Assembly: GCA_964553405.1 (NCBI GenBank)
Contig: CAZKLS010000119.1
Span: 1-7,584 of the forward strand
Source of the DNA: DATIRA01 sp964553405
GTDB taxonomy: Bacteria; Pseudomonadota; Gammaproteobacteria; Steroidobacterales; Steroidobacteraceae
Direction of reading: 5' to 3'
Length of the DNA: 7,584 bases
The notes beneath the pieces are model-generated. The model was not told the origin of the DNA. It was given only the letters and a program-made list of their open reading frames with translations, and did no database searches. Positions 1 to 6,171 of this stretch are shown here, in pieces (the first letter of the stretch is position 1; each line of letters starts with the position of its first letter). The translations under genes were made by a program, and so were the position numbers.

Positions 1-123
1 GTCGTGCCGATGGGCAAGGCGCGGATCCGCACGCAGATGTGCGCGGGCCACAGCATCGCGCAGCTCGATCGCGCGGTCGATGCATTCACCGAGGTCGGGC
101 ACGAGCTCGGCCTGCTGCACTGA
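1..123 (+). CDS. kbl: Glycine C-acetyltransferase (2-amino-3-ketobutyrate CoA ligase), C-terminal fragment
   Basis: This is the last 40 codons and TGA stop of a gene that begins before the window. The visible peptide starts VVPMGKARIRTQM and ends HELGLLH. It matches, from memory, the C-terminus of E. coli Kbl (VVPKGQARIRTQMSAAHT...). Kbl is a cytoplasmic PLP-dependent enzyme of the alpha-oxoamine synthase family. It cleaves 2-amino-3-ketobutyrate with CoA to glycine and acetyl-CoA, the second step of threonine catabolism. The PLP lysine and most of the fold lie outside the window. The tdh gene follows 20 nt downstream on the same strand and makes the substrate, which strongly supports the call. 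Nothing in the fragment looks broken. Confidence 0.93.
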   Translation, partial: VVPMGKARIRTQMCAGHSIAQLDRAVDAFTEVGHELGLLH

Positions 124-130
124 AACTCCC

Positions 131-135
131 GAGGA
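131..135 (+). promoter_or_regulatory. Ribosome binding site of tdh
   Basis: GAGGA lies 8 nt before the ATG at 144, inside the 20-nt kbl-tdh spacer. It supports that ATG as the tdh start and co-transcription with kbl. Confidence 0.75.
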
Positions 136-143
136 ACTGAAAG

Positions 144-1172
144 ATGAAGGCTCTGGTCAAGGCCCAGCGGGCGCCCGGCATCTGGCTCGAGGAGATCCCG
201 GAGCCGCGCGTCGGGCACAACGACGTCCGCATCCGCATCAACAAGACGGCGATCTGCGGCACCGACATCCACATCTACAACTGGGACCAGTGGGCCGAGA
301 AGACGATCCCGGTGCCGATGGCGGTCGGCCACGAGTACTCTGGCGAGATCGTCGAGATCGGCAGCGAGGTGCGCGGCTTCAAGGTCGGCGATCGTGTCTC
401 GGGCGAGGGCCACGTGACCTGCGGCTACTGCCGCAACTGCCGCGCCGGCCGACGGCACCTGTGCCGCAACACGGTCGGCGTGGGCGTGAACCGTCCGGGA
501 TGCTTCGCGGAATACCTCGTGATCCCGGCCTTCAACGCCTTCAAGCTGCCGGACTCGATCACTGACGACATCGCCTCGATCCTGGACCCGCTCGGCAACG
601 CGACGCACACCGCGCTGTCTTTCAACCTGGTCGGCGAGGACGTGCTGATCACCGGCGCCGGACCCATTGGCATCATGGCCACCGCCATCGCGCGCTTCGT
701 CGGTGCACGGCACATCGTCGTCACCGACGTCAACGACTACCGCCTCGGTCTCGCGCGCGCGATGGGCGCCTCCCGCGCAATCAACGTGACGCGCGAGTCG
801 CTGGACGACACGATGCGCGACCTCGGCATGCAGGAGGGCTTCGACGTCGGTCTGGAGATGTCCGGCAATCCCTCCGCGTTCCGCGACCTGCTGCGCACGA
901 TGCACCACGGCGGCAGCGTCGCGCTGCTCGGGATTCCTCCCGAGAACACCGCGATCGACTGGAACGAGGTCATCTTCAAGGGCCTCATGATCAAGGGCGT
1001 CTATGGCCGCGAGATGTTCGAGACCTGGTACAAGATGGCCGCGATGCTGCAGAGCGGACTGGACGTGAAGCCGATCATCACGCACCGGTTCCCGATCTCA
1101 GAGTATCGGGACGCCTTCGAGATCATGAAGAGCGGCCAGTCAGGGAAGGTGATCCTCGACTGGGCGGCCTGA
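144..1172 (+). CDS. tdh: L-threonine 3-dehydrogenase (zinc, NAD-dependent)
   Basis: This enzyme oxidises L-threonine to 2-amino-3-ketobutyrate with NAD+ in the cytoplasm, and Kbl, encoded just upstream, completes the conversion to glycine and acetyl-CoA. The protein is 342 aa, against 341 in E. coli, and near-identical blocks run its whole length (KTAICGTD, NWDQW, VGHEY, GVGVNRPGCFAEYLVIPAFNAFK, GREMFETWYKMA, SGQSGKVIL). It is a medium-chain dehydrogenase. Catalytic-zinc ligands are visible at Cys38, His63 and Glu64. Structural-zinc cysteines lie at 93, 96, 99 and 107. The Rossmann glycine motif GAGPIG is at 171-176. The ATG at 144 is supported by GAGGA 8 nt upstream and by the family-typical MKAL start. 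The gene ends 25 nt before the stop of a convergent gene. No defect is seen. Confidence 0.98.
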   Translation: MKALVKAQRAPGIWLEEIPEPRVGHNDVRIRINKTAICGTDIHIYNWDQWAEKTIPVPMAVGHEYSGEIVEIGSEVRGFKVGDRVSGEGHVTCGYCRNCRAGRRHLCRNTVGVGVNRPGCFAEYLVIPAFNAFKLPDSITDDIASILDPLGNATHTALSFNLVGEDVLITGAGPIGIMATAIARFVGARHIVVTDVNDYRLGLARAMGASRAINVTRESLDDTMRDLGMQEGFDVGLEMSGNPSAFRDLLRTMHHGGSVALLGIPPENTAIDWNEVIFKGLMIKGVYGREMFETWYKMAAMLQSGLDVKPIITHRFPISEYRDAFEIMKSGQSGKVILDWAA

Positions 1173-1197
1173 ACAGGGCGCACCTCGCGGGAGCGGA
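1173..1197. other. Convergent intergenic junction without visible terminator
   Basis: Only 25 nt separate the tdh stop from the stop of the barrel gene on the other strand. I see no GC-rich stem followed by a T-run in either direction, so termination may be Rho-dependent or transcripts may overlap. Confidence 0.5.
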
Positions 1198-2394
1198 CTA
1201 GCGCCAGGCCGACCCCATGGTGATGTAGAAGGCTGTGTCTTCCGGTCCCCTGGCGACGTCGACTCCGCCCTGTAGGCCGAATTTCTTCGCCAGCCGGTAG
1301 CGGATGCCCGTGCCGTAGGCCCAGGCCGTCTCGTCGCTGCTTCCGGCCGATTCGTCGGCGAACGCCTTGCCGACCCCGCCGAACAGCGCGAGCGACCAGC
1401 GAGACGTGAATCCCCACAGGTACTCCAGCTCGCCCGTGACGACGTCGTCGCCCTGGTAACGCAGCGCCGGAATGCCCCGAAGGCTGATGAACGGATAGGC
1501 GAAGAACGGAGCGTCGCCACGCAGGGCGTCGAATTCCAGGCGCAGGCCGAGGCTCGAATGCTCGGCTGTAGGCAGGTAATGGAATACGGCGGTTTCGTAC
1601 ATGTCGTAGTTGAAGTCGCCCCCGATGCCCTGGTCGTAGCGCGTGTATTTGAGCTCCAGCCGCGTCCCCGCCGTCGGAGTGAACGTCGTGTTCCGTCCGT
1701 CGTAGCCGATGCTGACGCCCAGGCCGGAGTTGGTCGTGTTGAACCTGATGCCCGGCAGCTCGATGGGCGGGTCTTGCCCGATGTTCACCCGGAACTCGTT
1801 GTCGACGTCGCTGTAGATGAAATGCCCGCCAGCCCACCAGTCGCTTTCCGCGAGCCGAAAGTTGAGCTGCTGGTAGACCAGGCCACCCTCGGTCTTGAAC
1901 CGCACGCCCTGCGAGAATTCGTTGCCCGCCGAATCCCGCCCGCTATTCAAGCCGTAGTACCTGGCATTGACGCTCAAGGCCGCTACGGCGCCCAGGTAGC
2001 GAAGGTGATCGTCCTTCCAGATGCCCTGGTGCACGCCGCCGAGGAGCCAGGTGTCGTTGTCAGTGTAGCCGCCGACCCCCAGCGTGATGCTGGGCGGACC
2101 CTCGTGCGGGTGCGCCTCGCGGTCCGCGTCTTCACCAGACGGATGGAAATAAGCCACGGCCAGGCCGAGACCTGTGCCGATTGCCGGCTCCGTGATGAAG
2201 AAAGGCACCGGCAGGAAACCGTGAGCACCGGACAGGTAGTCGCTCGCGTCCAGCATACCGTCCTCGGGATCGATGAGCCCGCGATCTTCCAGCCACCCGG
2301 CCGAGGCCGGGCCGACCGGACCGGAGAGCCCGGCGACCAGCATGAGCAGTCTCCACCGGCCACGTCGCCGCGATGGGTCACGCATCGCGTTCAT
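1198..2394 (-). CDS. POTRA-less Omp85/BamA-TamA-type outer-membrane beta-barrel protein
   Basis: The product is 398 aa. It has an arginine-rich n-region, a hydrophobic core (about 15-28) and a likely signal-peptidase site after Ala32 (GPASA|GW). The mature protein begins with about 40 residues containing the block FLPVPFFITEPAIGTGLGLA, which I associate with small proteins annotated as BamA/TamA family or surface antigen D15. It continues as alternating amphipathic beta strands to the C-terminus (AFYITMGSAWR). About 365 mature residues are enough for a barrel but leave no room for POTRA domains, so it probably does not assemble proteins the way BamA does. The last residue is Arg after Trp, whereas outer-membrane signals usually end in the aromatic residue. 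GGGAG lies only 4 nt before the first ATG; Met4 (2385) is the alternative start. It is last in the - strand cluster, 143 nt after the hydrolase gene and convergent with tdh. The barrel location is well supported. Its cargo and function are unknown. Confidence 0.8.
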   Translation of the reverse strand: MNAMRDPSRRRGRWRLLMLVAGLSGPVGPASAGWLEDRGLIDPEDGMLDASDYLSGAHGFLPVPFFITEPAIGTGLGLAVAYFHPSGEDADREAHPHEGPPSITLGVGGYTDNDTWLLGGVHQGIWKDDHLRYLGAVAALSVNARYYGLNSGRDSAGNEFSQGVRFKTEGGLVYQQLNFRLAESDWWAGGHFIYSDVDNEFRVNIGQDPPIELPGIRFNTTNSGLGVSIGYDGRNTTFTPTAGTRLELKYTRYDQGIGGDFNYDMYETAVFHYLPTAEHSSLGLRLEFDALRGDAPFFAYPFISLRGIPALRYQGDDVVTGELEYLWGFTSRWSLALFGGVGKAFADESAGSSDETAWAYGTGIRYRLAKKFGLQGGVDVARGPEDTAFYITMGSAWR

Positions 2395-2527
2395 CGAGCT
2401 CCCAAGCCCTGCAGGGATCTACCACGCTTCCGGTTCCCGACAGCGGTCTTGCATCGGTTGGGCCAGTCGGCCCGAAGTTCCGGTCAGCGCGGCAAGTGGC
2501 TTTGCTTTCTCCGGGATCTCCGATACC
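2395..2527 (-). other. Non-coding spacer between the hydrolase and barrel genes
   Basis: This is the only sizeable gap within the - strand cluster. I see no convincing -35/-10 pair for the barrel gene. It holds a short hairpin (GGGCC/GGCCC, 2460-2473, 4-nt loop) and a 10-base palindrome CCCTGCAGGG at 2407-2416 close to the barrel gene's start. Neither has a recognisable role. The gap is large enough to hold a separate promoter for the barrel gene. Confidence 0.4.
2399..2403 (-). promoter_or_regulatory. Likely ribosome binding site of the outer-membrane barrel gene
   Basis: GGGAG (reading on the - strand) is 4 nt from the ATG at 2394 and 13 nt from the alternative ATG at 2385. The short spacing favours the first ATG only moderately. 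Confidence 0.45.
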
Positions 2528-2553
2528 ACAGGCGGCGCTATTTCGCCGCCTGT
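2528..2553 (-). terminator. Stem-loop across the hydrolase stop codon, possible weak terminator or processing hairpin
   Basis: There is a perfect 10-bp inverted repeat (ACAGGCGGCG at 2528-2537 and CGCCGCCTGT at 2544-2553) with a 6-nt loop that contains the TAG stop of the hydrolase gene. The stem is very GC-rich. No T-run follows on the - strand, so it is not a standard intrinsic terminator. It could attenuate read-through into the barrel gene or protect the upstream mRNA. Confidence 0.4.
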
Positions 2554-3608
2554 CGATCGAGGTCCTCCTCCACGAAGCGCAGCAATGCCTCGAGCAAGGC
2601 CTCGCGCGGGTAGTCGTTGTGGTCGACGAACGACCTGGCAATCTGAGGGTGCGAGCGATTCACCGGCACGGCGATCGCCCAGTGGTCGGCATTCAGGAAG
2701 CCGAGCAGCGTGCTGCCCGGAATGATCTGGTCCGAGTAAATCACCTGGCTGTCGTTGCGCCAGTCGATCTCACCGAGCTGCTTGTACGATTTCTCGATCA
2801 CCTTCGAGACCCTGTCCGGCGTGGGCAGTGTCACGAGTGAGTAGTAGTTGAGATCCTTGGGCAGGGGATTGCTGTTCAACCATTCCTGGCGCACGTCGGG
2901 ACGCAGGCTTGCAACCCCGCCTCCGTCGCCCTCGTCGCATTCGGAGCGCGGCCAGTACCGCAGCAACTCGGCCTGCTGCTGGTCCGCGTCGTTGGCCAGC
3001 GCCGAGCCCGCCACCGCGCCGGCCGCGCTCACCACGGCCGCGACCCGGTCGCGGATCTCCGGATAACGGACCACCGCCTCGAGGATATCCGGCGATCCCT
3101 TCGAGTATCCGACCAGTACCAGCCGCGGCGGCCCGGGCTCGGCTGGCATCGCCATGACGGCATCGCGGATCTGGCGCGCGTTGGTCTCGATGCCGGACAG
3201 CGCATCGACCCGAATCCAGACCTGGCCGTAGTCGTACTGGCGGAGGTGGGCCGCAGCAGTCCCAGGCGGATCGAGCCACTCCTTGAAACAGTCGTAGCCG
3301 ATTCCCGGTACAACCGCCGCCACCAGATGCCGCCGTGAAGGACCGAGATCCACGGGTTCGGCCGCACCGCGCAACTGACCGATCACCGGACTCAAGGCCG
3401 CCTCGCAGTCCCGGTAGTCCGGAAGATCTTTCCCGTGCTGCTCCAGCACGGCGCAATAGATTTCCTTGAACCGCCCTCGCGCATCAGTCACACCCGCCGG
3501 AACCTCCACCGTGTAGGTACTCACCGGCGTCGGCGTGGTGGCACAGGCGCCGATGAGCAGCGTCGCTGCGGTCACTGTCGCCGCAGCGATGGATTTTCGG
3601 GCCTGCAT
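2538..3608 (-). CDS. Alpha/beta-hydrolase-like lipoprotein
   Basis: I chose the ATG at 3608 (356 aa) because AAAGGAG lies 7 nt before it and it sits 4 nt after the previous gene's stop. A longer in-frame ATG at 3629 would place the start inside the upstream gene. The N-terminus is a lipoprotein signal with lipobox LLIGAC and lipidated Cys22. The +2 residue is Ala, which by the Lol rule predicts the outer membrane. After a region of about 75 residues comes a hydrolase-like core: HLVAAVVPGIG, then LVLVGYSKG with the nucleophile-elbow serine at Ser169, and a late NADHW whose His309 is the likely catalytic histidine. The acidic residue is not clear. The C-terminal block DHNDYPREALLEALLRFVEEDL is strongly amphipathic. 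A lipase, phospholipase or esterase role in the periplasm fits the fold and the ClsC-like neighbour, but the substrate cannot be read. It belongs to an uncharacterised family as far as I can tell. Confidence 0.78.
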   Translation of the reverse strand: MQARKSIAAATVTAATLLIGACATTPTPVSTYTVEVPAGVTDARGRFKEIYCAVLEQHGKDLPDYRDCEAALSPVIGQLRGAAEPVDLGPSRRHLVAAVVPGIGYDCFKEWLDPPGTAAAHLRQYDYGQVWIRVDALSGIETNARQIRDAVMAMPAEPGPPRLVLVGYSKGSPDILEAVVRYPEIRDRVAAVVSAAGAVAGSALANDADQQQAELLRYWPRSECDEGDGGGVASLRPDVRQEWLNSNPLPKDLNYYSLVTLPTPDRVSKVIEKSYKQLGEIDWRNDSQVIYSDQIIPGSTLLGFLNADHWAIAVPVNRSHPQIARSFVDHNDYPREALLEALLRFVEEDLDRQAAK

Positions 3609-3612
3609 CGTC

Positions 3613-4842
3613 CTACTCCTTTCCCGCATCGGCCTGCTTTTCGGGCAGCACCGGCTCCCAGTCCAGCAACTCTACGTCCGAGAACGCCAGTGGCCGCGTG
3701 ACGAGGAACAACGCGGCTCGCCGACCGTCGGTGTAGTAGCCGCCGCCGTCCGCGATCACCCGCGGCTGGGCCGCGGGCACGGCGCCGACGCCGCTCGCGA
3801 AAGCCAGCTGCTCGAGGCCCCCGGAGTACATGAAGTCCTGGATGACCAGGTTCCTGACTTCGTCCACGTCAGGATTCAGTCGCGACTCGTCCGCGCTTGC
3901 TGCGGAAAACCTGCCCCCCACCGGCCGGCCGGCCTGCGCCACCAACACAGGTTGTCCACGATAGTTGATCGGCGCCCGCCAGATCCGAAGCCACACAGCC
4001 GGCGCACCGGCCTGGGCAGTCTTGCGAACGAAGAAATCCGCCGGTCGCCCGAACAGCTGCTGCGGCGTGCCAGGAGGCTCGACTGCGCGGCGATAACCGC
4101 GGCGGTTCGCTGCGGCCGCGATGTCGTCCAGGGCGCCGATCAACACCACGTTGATCGGCCCGCCGCCGCCGGCACCTTCGTCGCTTTCTGCACAGCATGG
4201 CAGCGCCTCGATCGCATCGCGAAGCGCGTCTGGATCATCATAGGACGCAATCTCGGCATCACTGTAGCGATGGATGACTGCCGTTCCGGCCGCGATGTCG
4301 CCAGGTACCGGCAGCAGCAGCGTGAAAGGCACCATCGCCCGGTTGCCGAGCAGGTCGACGTTGACCAGCTTCGTGACGGGCTGGGGATTCGTGAACACGA
4401 TGCCGCTCGCGGTAGCGCGCGCCGGGATCGGGTTCGGAAACGCCAGTGCAGAAAATTGCTCGTCGATGCGCTCGTTGGTCTTGCCGCCGAAGGTCACGTG
4501 AGCCGACCAGGCAACCTCGAGTGGAGAGAAGTAATCCGGATCCGTGCCGGTGCGCAGCAGCCAGAGGATGTGGTCGCTGCGATTGTCGACCTCGATCCAC
4601 ACTGGCTGGACACCGGCCGCAGTCACGTCCGTACCGAACAGCCGCAGGCTGTCTTGCGCTCCGAGCACCGCGGCGCTGACCTGCACCGAACCTTTCTGCT
4701 GCGTGATCGCCCGGGCCCGCAAGGGTGCGTCGCTGGTATCCGTCGGCGCCTGCCAGGTCGCGCAGGCTCCGAGAAGCAGCATCGCGCCAGCGACATACGT
4801 GAGGCGAATCGCGCTGCCCGCGCGTTGCAGCGTCGCGCTCAT
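3613..4842 (-). CDS. LssY_C-domain lipoprotein, diverged paralogue of the preceding gene
   Basis: The ATG at 4842 (409 aa) overlaps the previous stop as ATGA and has GGGGAG 8 nt upstream. The longer start at 4896 lies inside the upstream gene. The signal ends in lipobox LLGAC with Cys27, and Ala at +2 predicts outer-membrane sorting. Residues about 45-215 form a beta-rich domain (QPVWIEVDNRSD, LAFPNPIPARATASG, VDLLGN) ending in ALPCC. Residues about 230-385 are LssY_C-like: NVVLIGALDD, RRGY, LFGRP, WLRIWRA, NPDVDE, GYYTDG. It aligns along its whole length with the neighbouring LssY_C protein. However, it lacks about 21 residues before LFGRP and has replaced conserved polar positions (HLRLW to WLRIW, SRDIG to GRPVG, THKID to SRLN). 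It may therefore be a structural or regulatory partner rather than an enzyme. LssY is named after the Legionella lss secretion locus, and no activity is established for this domain. Confidence 0.8.
   Translation of the reverse strand: MSATLQRAGSAIRLTYVAGAMLLLGACATWQAPTDTSDAPLRARAITQQKGSVQVSAAVLGAQDSLRLFGTDVTAAGVQPVWIEVDNRSDHILWLLRTGTDPDYFSPLEVAWSAHVTFGGKTNERIDEQFSALAFPNPIPARATASGIVFTNPQPVTKLVNVDLLGNRAMVPFTLLLPVPGDIAAGTAVIHRYSDAEIASYDDPDALRDAIEALPCCAESDEGAGGGGPINVVLIGALDDIAAAANRRGYRRAVEPPGTPQQLFGRPADFFVRKTAQAGAPAVWLRIWRAPINYRGQPVLVAQAGRPVGGRFSAASADESRLNPDVDEVRNLVIQDFMYSGGLEQLAFASGVGAVPAAQPRVIADGGGYYTDGRRAALFLVTRPLAFSDVELLDWEPVLPEKQADAGKE
3616..3622 (-). promoter_or_regulatory. Ribosome binding site deciding the hydrolase start
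   Basis: AAAGGAG on the - strand lies in the last codons of the upstream LssY_C gene, 7 nt from the ATG at 3608. It argues against the longer start at 3629 and for translational coupling. Confidence 0.75.
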
Positions 4843-6158
4843 GGCGTGGTCTCCCCAGCCGCCTGCTCGACGAAACCACCGCCGGGCAAACGCCATGGCA
4901 GGATCTCGATCTCGGTGAGCGAGGTCGGCTCGCTGTCGAACACCAGCACGTAACGCAGTCCTTCCGTGAAGTACGGATCCGTCGTCAGGTTCTCGCGGGG
5001 CGCGTCCTTGGGCGCGGCACCCACCCCGCCGACAAGCCCGATGGCCCGCAGCCCCTGCGAATAGACCAGGTCCTCGGTCAGCGCGCGGGCTGCCTCGTCG
5101 ACATCGGGGTCGATCTTGTGAGTCGTCAGTGTCGGCGAGTGGATGGTCATCCGGCTGCCGATGTCACGGCTGATCTGTCCCACCCAGACCGGCTGGCCGT
5201 GGTAACTCATCGTGCTGCGCCAAAGCCGCAGGTGATTGCGCTGGTGGATGTTGTCGCGCGCCTTCTGCAGCGCGATGTCCTGCGGCCGACCGAAAAGATA
5301 GAGATCACTGATCGGCGCATAGGGATAACGCTCACGCGACAAGGCGGAACTCACCATTCGCATCACCGACCCCTTCCACGTCACCTCGGTGGGCGTCCAG
5401 CCGCGGCGGATCAATGCAGGGAAAGCATCGTCGACGCCGCCGATGACGACGAGGTTCAGCGGGTCGCCGTTCTTCGAGCCGTCCTTGTTCGTCACGCAGC
5501 AGGGCAGCGCCTCGAGCGCCGCCTGGAACGCCGCGTCATCCGTGTAGTCGGTGAGCAGCGGATCCGCAAGCAGCTTGTCCCGGAAGACCTCGCTCTTCTC
5601 GTAATCGGTCTTCAGGCCCGGCACCACCGCCAGAAACGAGAAGCTGTGACTGCGCCGGTCGGCGAACAGGTCCACCTGCAGCAGCTTCACGCCCTCACTG
5701 AGGTTGGTGAGGACGAAGCCCGAGACGGTCGCGCCCGGTGGCACCGGGTTCTTGAACGCCAGCTCCCGGAAACGACCGTCCAGTTCCTTCAACGTCGGCC
5801 CGCCGGCGCCCGTCGCCATCCCTTCCGCCGCTTCCGAGGGCGGGAAGAAGTTCGGATCGAGCCCCGGGAACATCAGCCAGTACGGCACATCGTCCCGGTT
5901 CTCGACGGTGACCCAGACAGGCTGGATGAGCTTCTCGGCCAGCGGCACGCCGTAAACGGCGGCACCTTCCTCGGCGGACAGCGCCGCGGCGGAAACCGTC
6001 ACTTCGCCCAGCGTCTTCGATTGCACCCGCTCCAGGTATCCGGGATACGCAGCGGGAGCCTCCGTCGCGTGAGCCCGTCCGACAAGCATCCCCGCCGTGG
6101 CGATGACCGCAACCGCCCAACCCTGGTGCGTAATTCTCTTTGCAGGCCTGGCTTGCAC
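4839..6158 (-). CDS. Exported LssY_C-domain protein
   Basis: The start is a GTG at 6158 (439 aa): GGAGGA lies 6 nt upstream, and a signal peptide follows at once, with hydrophobic residues about 15-27 and a cleavage site after Ala31 (GRAHA|TE). Longer in-frame starts (6293) would read through the end of the previous gene and give a low-complexity Arg/Ser-rich leader. The mature protein has a beta-rich N-terminal domain (VTVSAAALS, QPVWVTVENRDD, LAFKNPVPPGATVSGF, LLQVDLF), then LEALPCC with a Cys pair at 220-221. A well-conserved LssY_C domain follows at about 235-405: NLVVIGGVDD, YLFGRPQDIALQKAR, NHLRLWRS, GQPVWVGQISRDIG, THKIDPDVDEA, DPYFTEGLR. In other proteins LssY_C is attached to DedA- or PAP2-like membrane domains (general knowledge); here it is a free exported protein. 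The conserved His309, Asp332, His347 and Asp350 look like functional residues, but no reaction is known. It lies 13 nt after the ClsC-like gene. Confidence 0.83.
   Translation of the reverse strand: MQARPAKRITHQGWAVAVIATAGMLVGRAHATEAPAAYPGYLERVQSKTLGEVTVSAAALSAEEGAAVYGVPLAEKLIQPVWVTVENRDDVPYWLMFPGLDPNFFPPSEAAEGMATGAGGPTLKELDGRFRELAFKNPVPPGATVSGFVLTNLSEGVKLLQVDLFADRRSHSFSFLAVVPGLKTDYEKSEVFRDKLLADPLLTDYTDDAAFQAALEALPCCVTNKDGSKNGDPLNLVVIGGVDDAFPALIRRGWTPTEVTWKGSVMRMVSSALSRERYPYAPISDLYLFGRPQDIALQKARDNIHQRNHLRLWRSTMSYHGQPVWVGQISRDIGSRMTIHSPTLTTHKIDPDVDEAARALTEDLVYSQGLRAIGLVGGVGAAPKDAPRENLTTDPYFTEGLRYVLVFDSEPTSLTEIEILPWRLPGGGFVEQAAGETTP
4851..4856 (-). promoter_or_regulatory. Ribosome binding site of the LssY_C lipoprotein gene
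   Basis: GGGGAG on the - strand lies within the last codons of the upstream gene, 8 nt before the ATG at 4842. With the ATGA overlap it indicates translational coupling. Confidence 0.75.
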
Positions 6159-6164
6159 GCGGAT

Positions 6165-6170
6165 TCCTCC
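6165..6170 (-). promoter_or_regulatory. Ribosome binding site deciding the GTG start of the exported LssY_C gene
   Basis: GGAGGA on the - strand lies in the 13-nt spacer after the ClsC-like stop, 6 nt before the GTG at 6158. It is the strongest Shine-Dalgarno sequence in the window and fixes this non-ATG start. Confidence 0.8.
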
Positions 6171-6171
6171 G

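Noticed and set aside
80..565. + strand frame overlapping kbl end and tdh start
   Set aside because: It is out of frame with two clearly identified genes, and the product is an Arg/Pro-rich shadow.
2407..2416. 10-base palindrome CCCTGCAGGG near the barrel gene start, considered as an operator
   Set aside because: It is a single short palindrome in a GC-rich spacer, with no second copy and no promoter elements around it, so it is indistinguishable from chance.
2395..2527. Search for a sigma-70 promoter for the barrel gene
   Set aside because: A TTGCCG-like hexamer is present on the - strand, but there is no acceptable -10 box at 16-18 nt, so no promoter is called.
1558..2613. Long + strand open frame antisense to the barrel gene
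   Set aside because: It has a low-complexity Val/Arg-rich product and no ribosome binding site of note, and the - strand barrel with its signal peptide explains the region.
3535..4953. Long + strand open frame (472 codons) antisense to the LssY_C lipoprotein and hydrolase start
   Set aside because: The translation is Arg/His/Pro-rich with no family motifs. It lies opposite genes with clear signals, domains and ribosome binding sites, and high GC content makes such shadow frames common.
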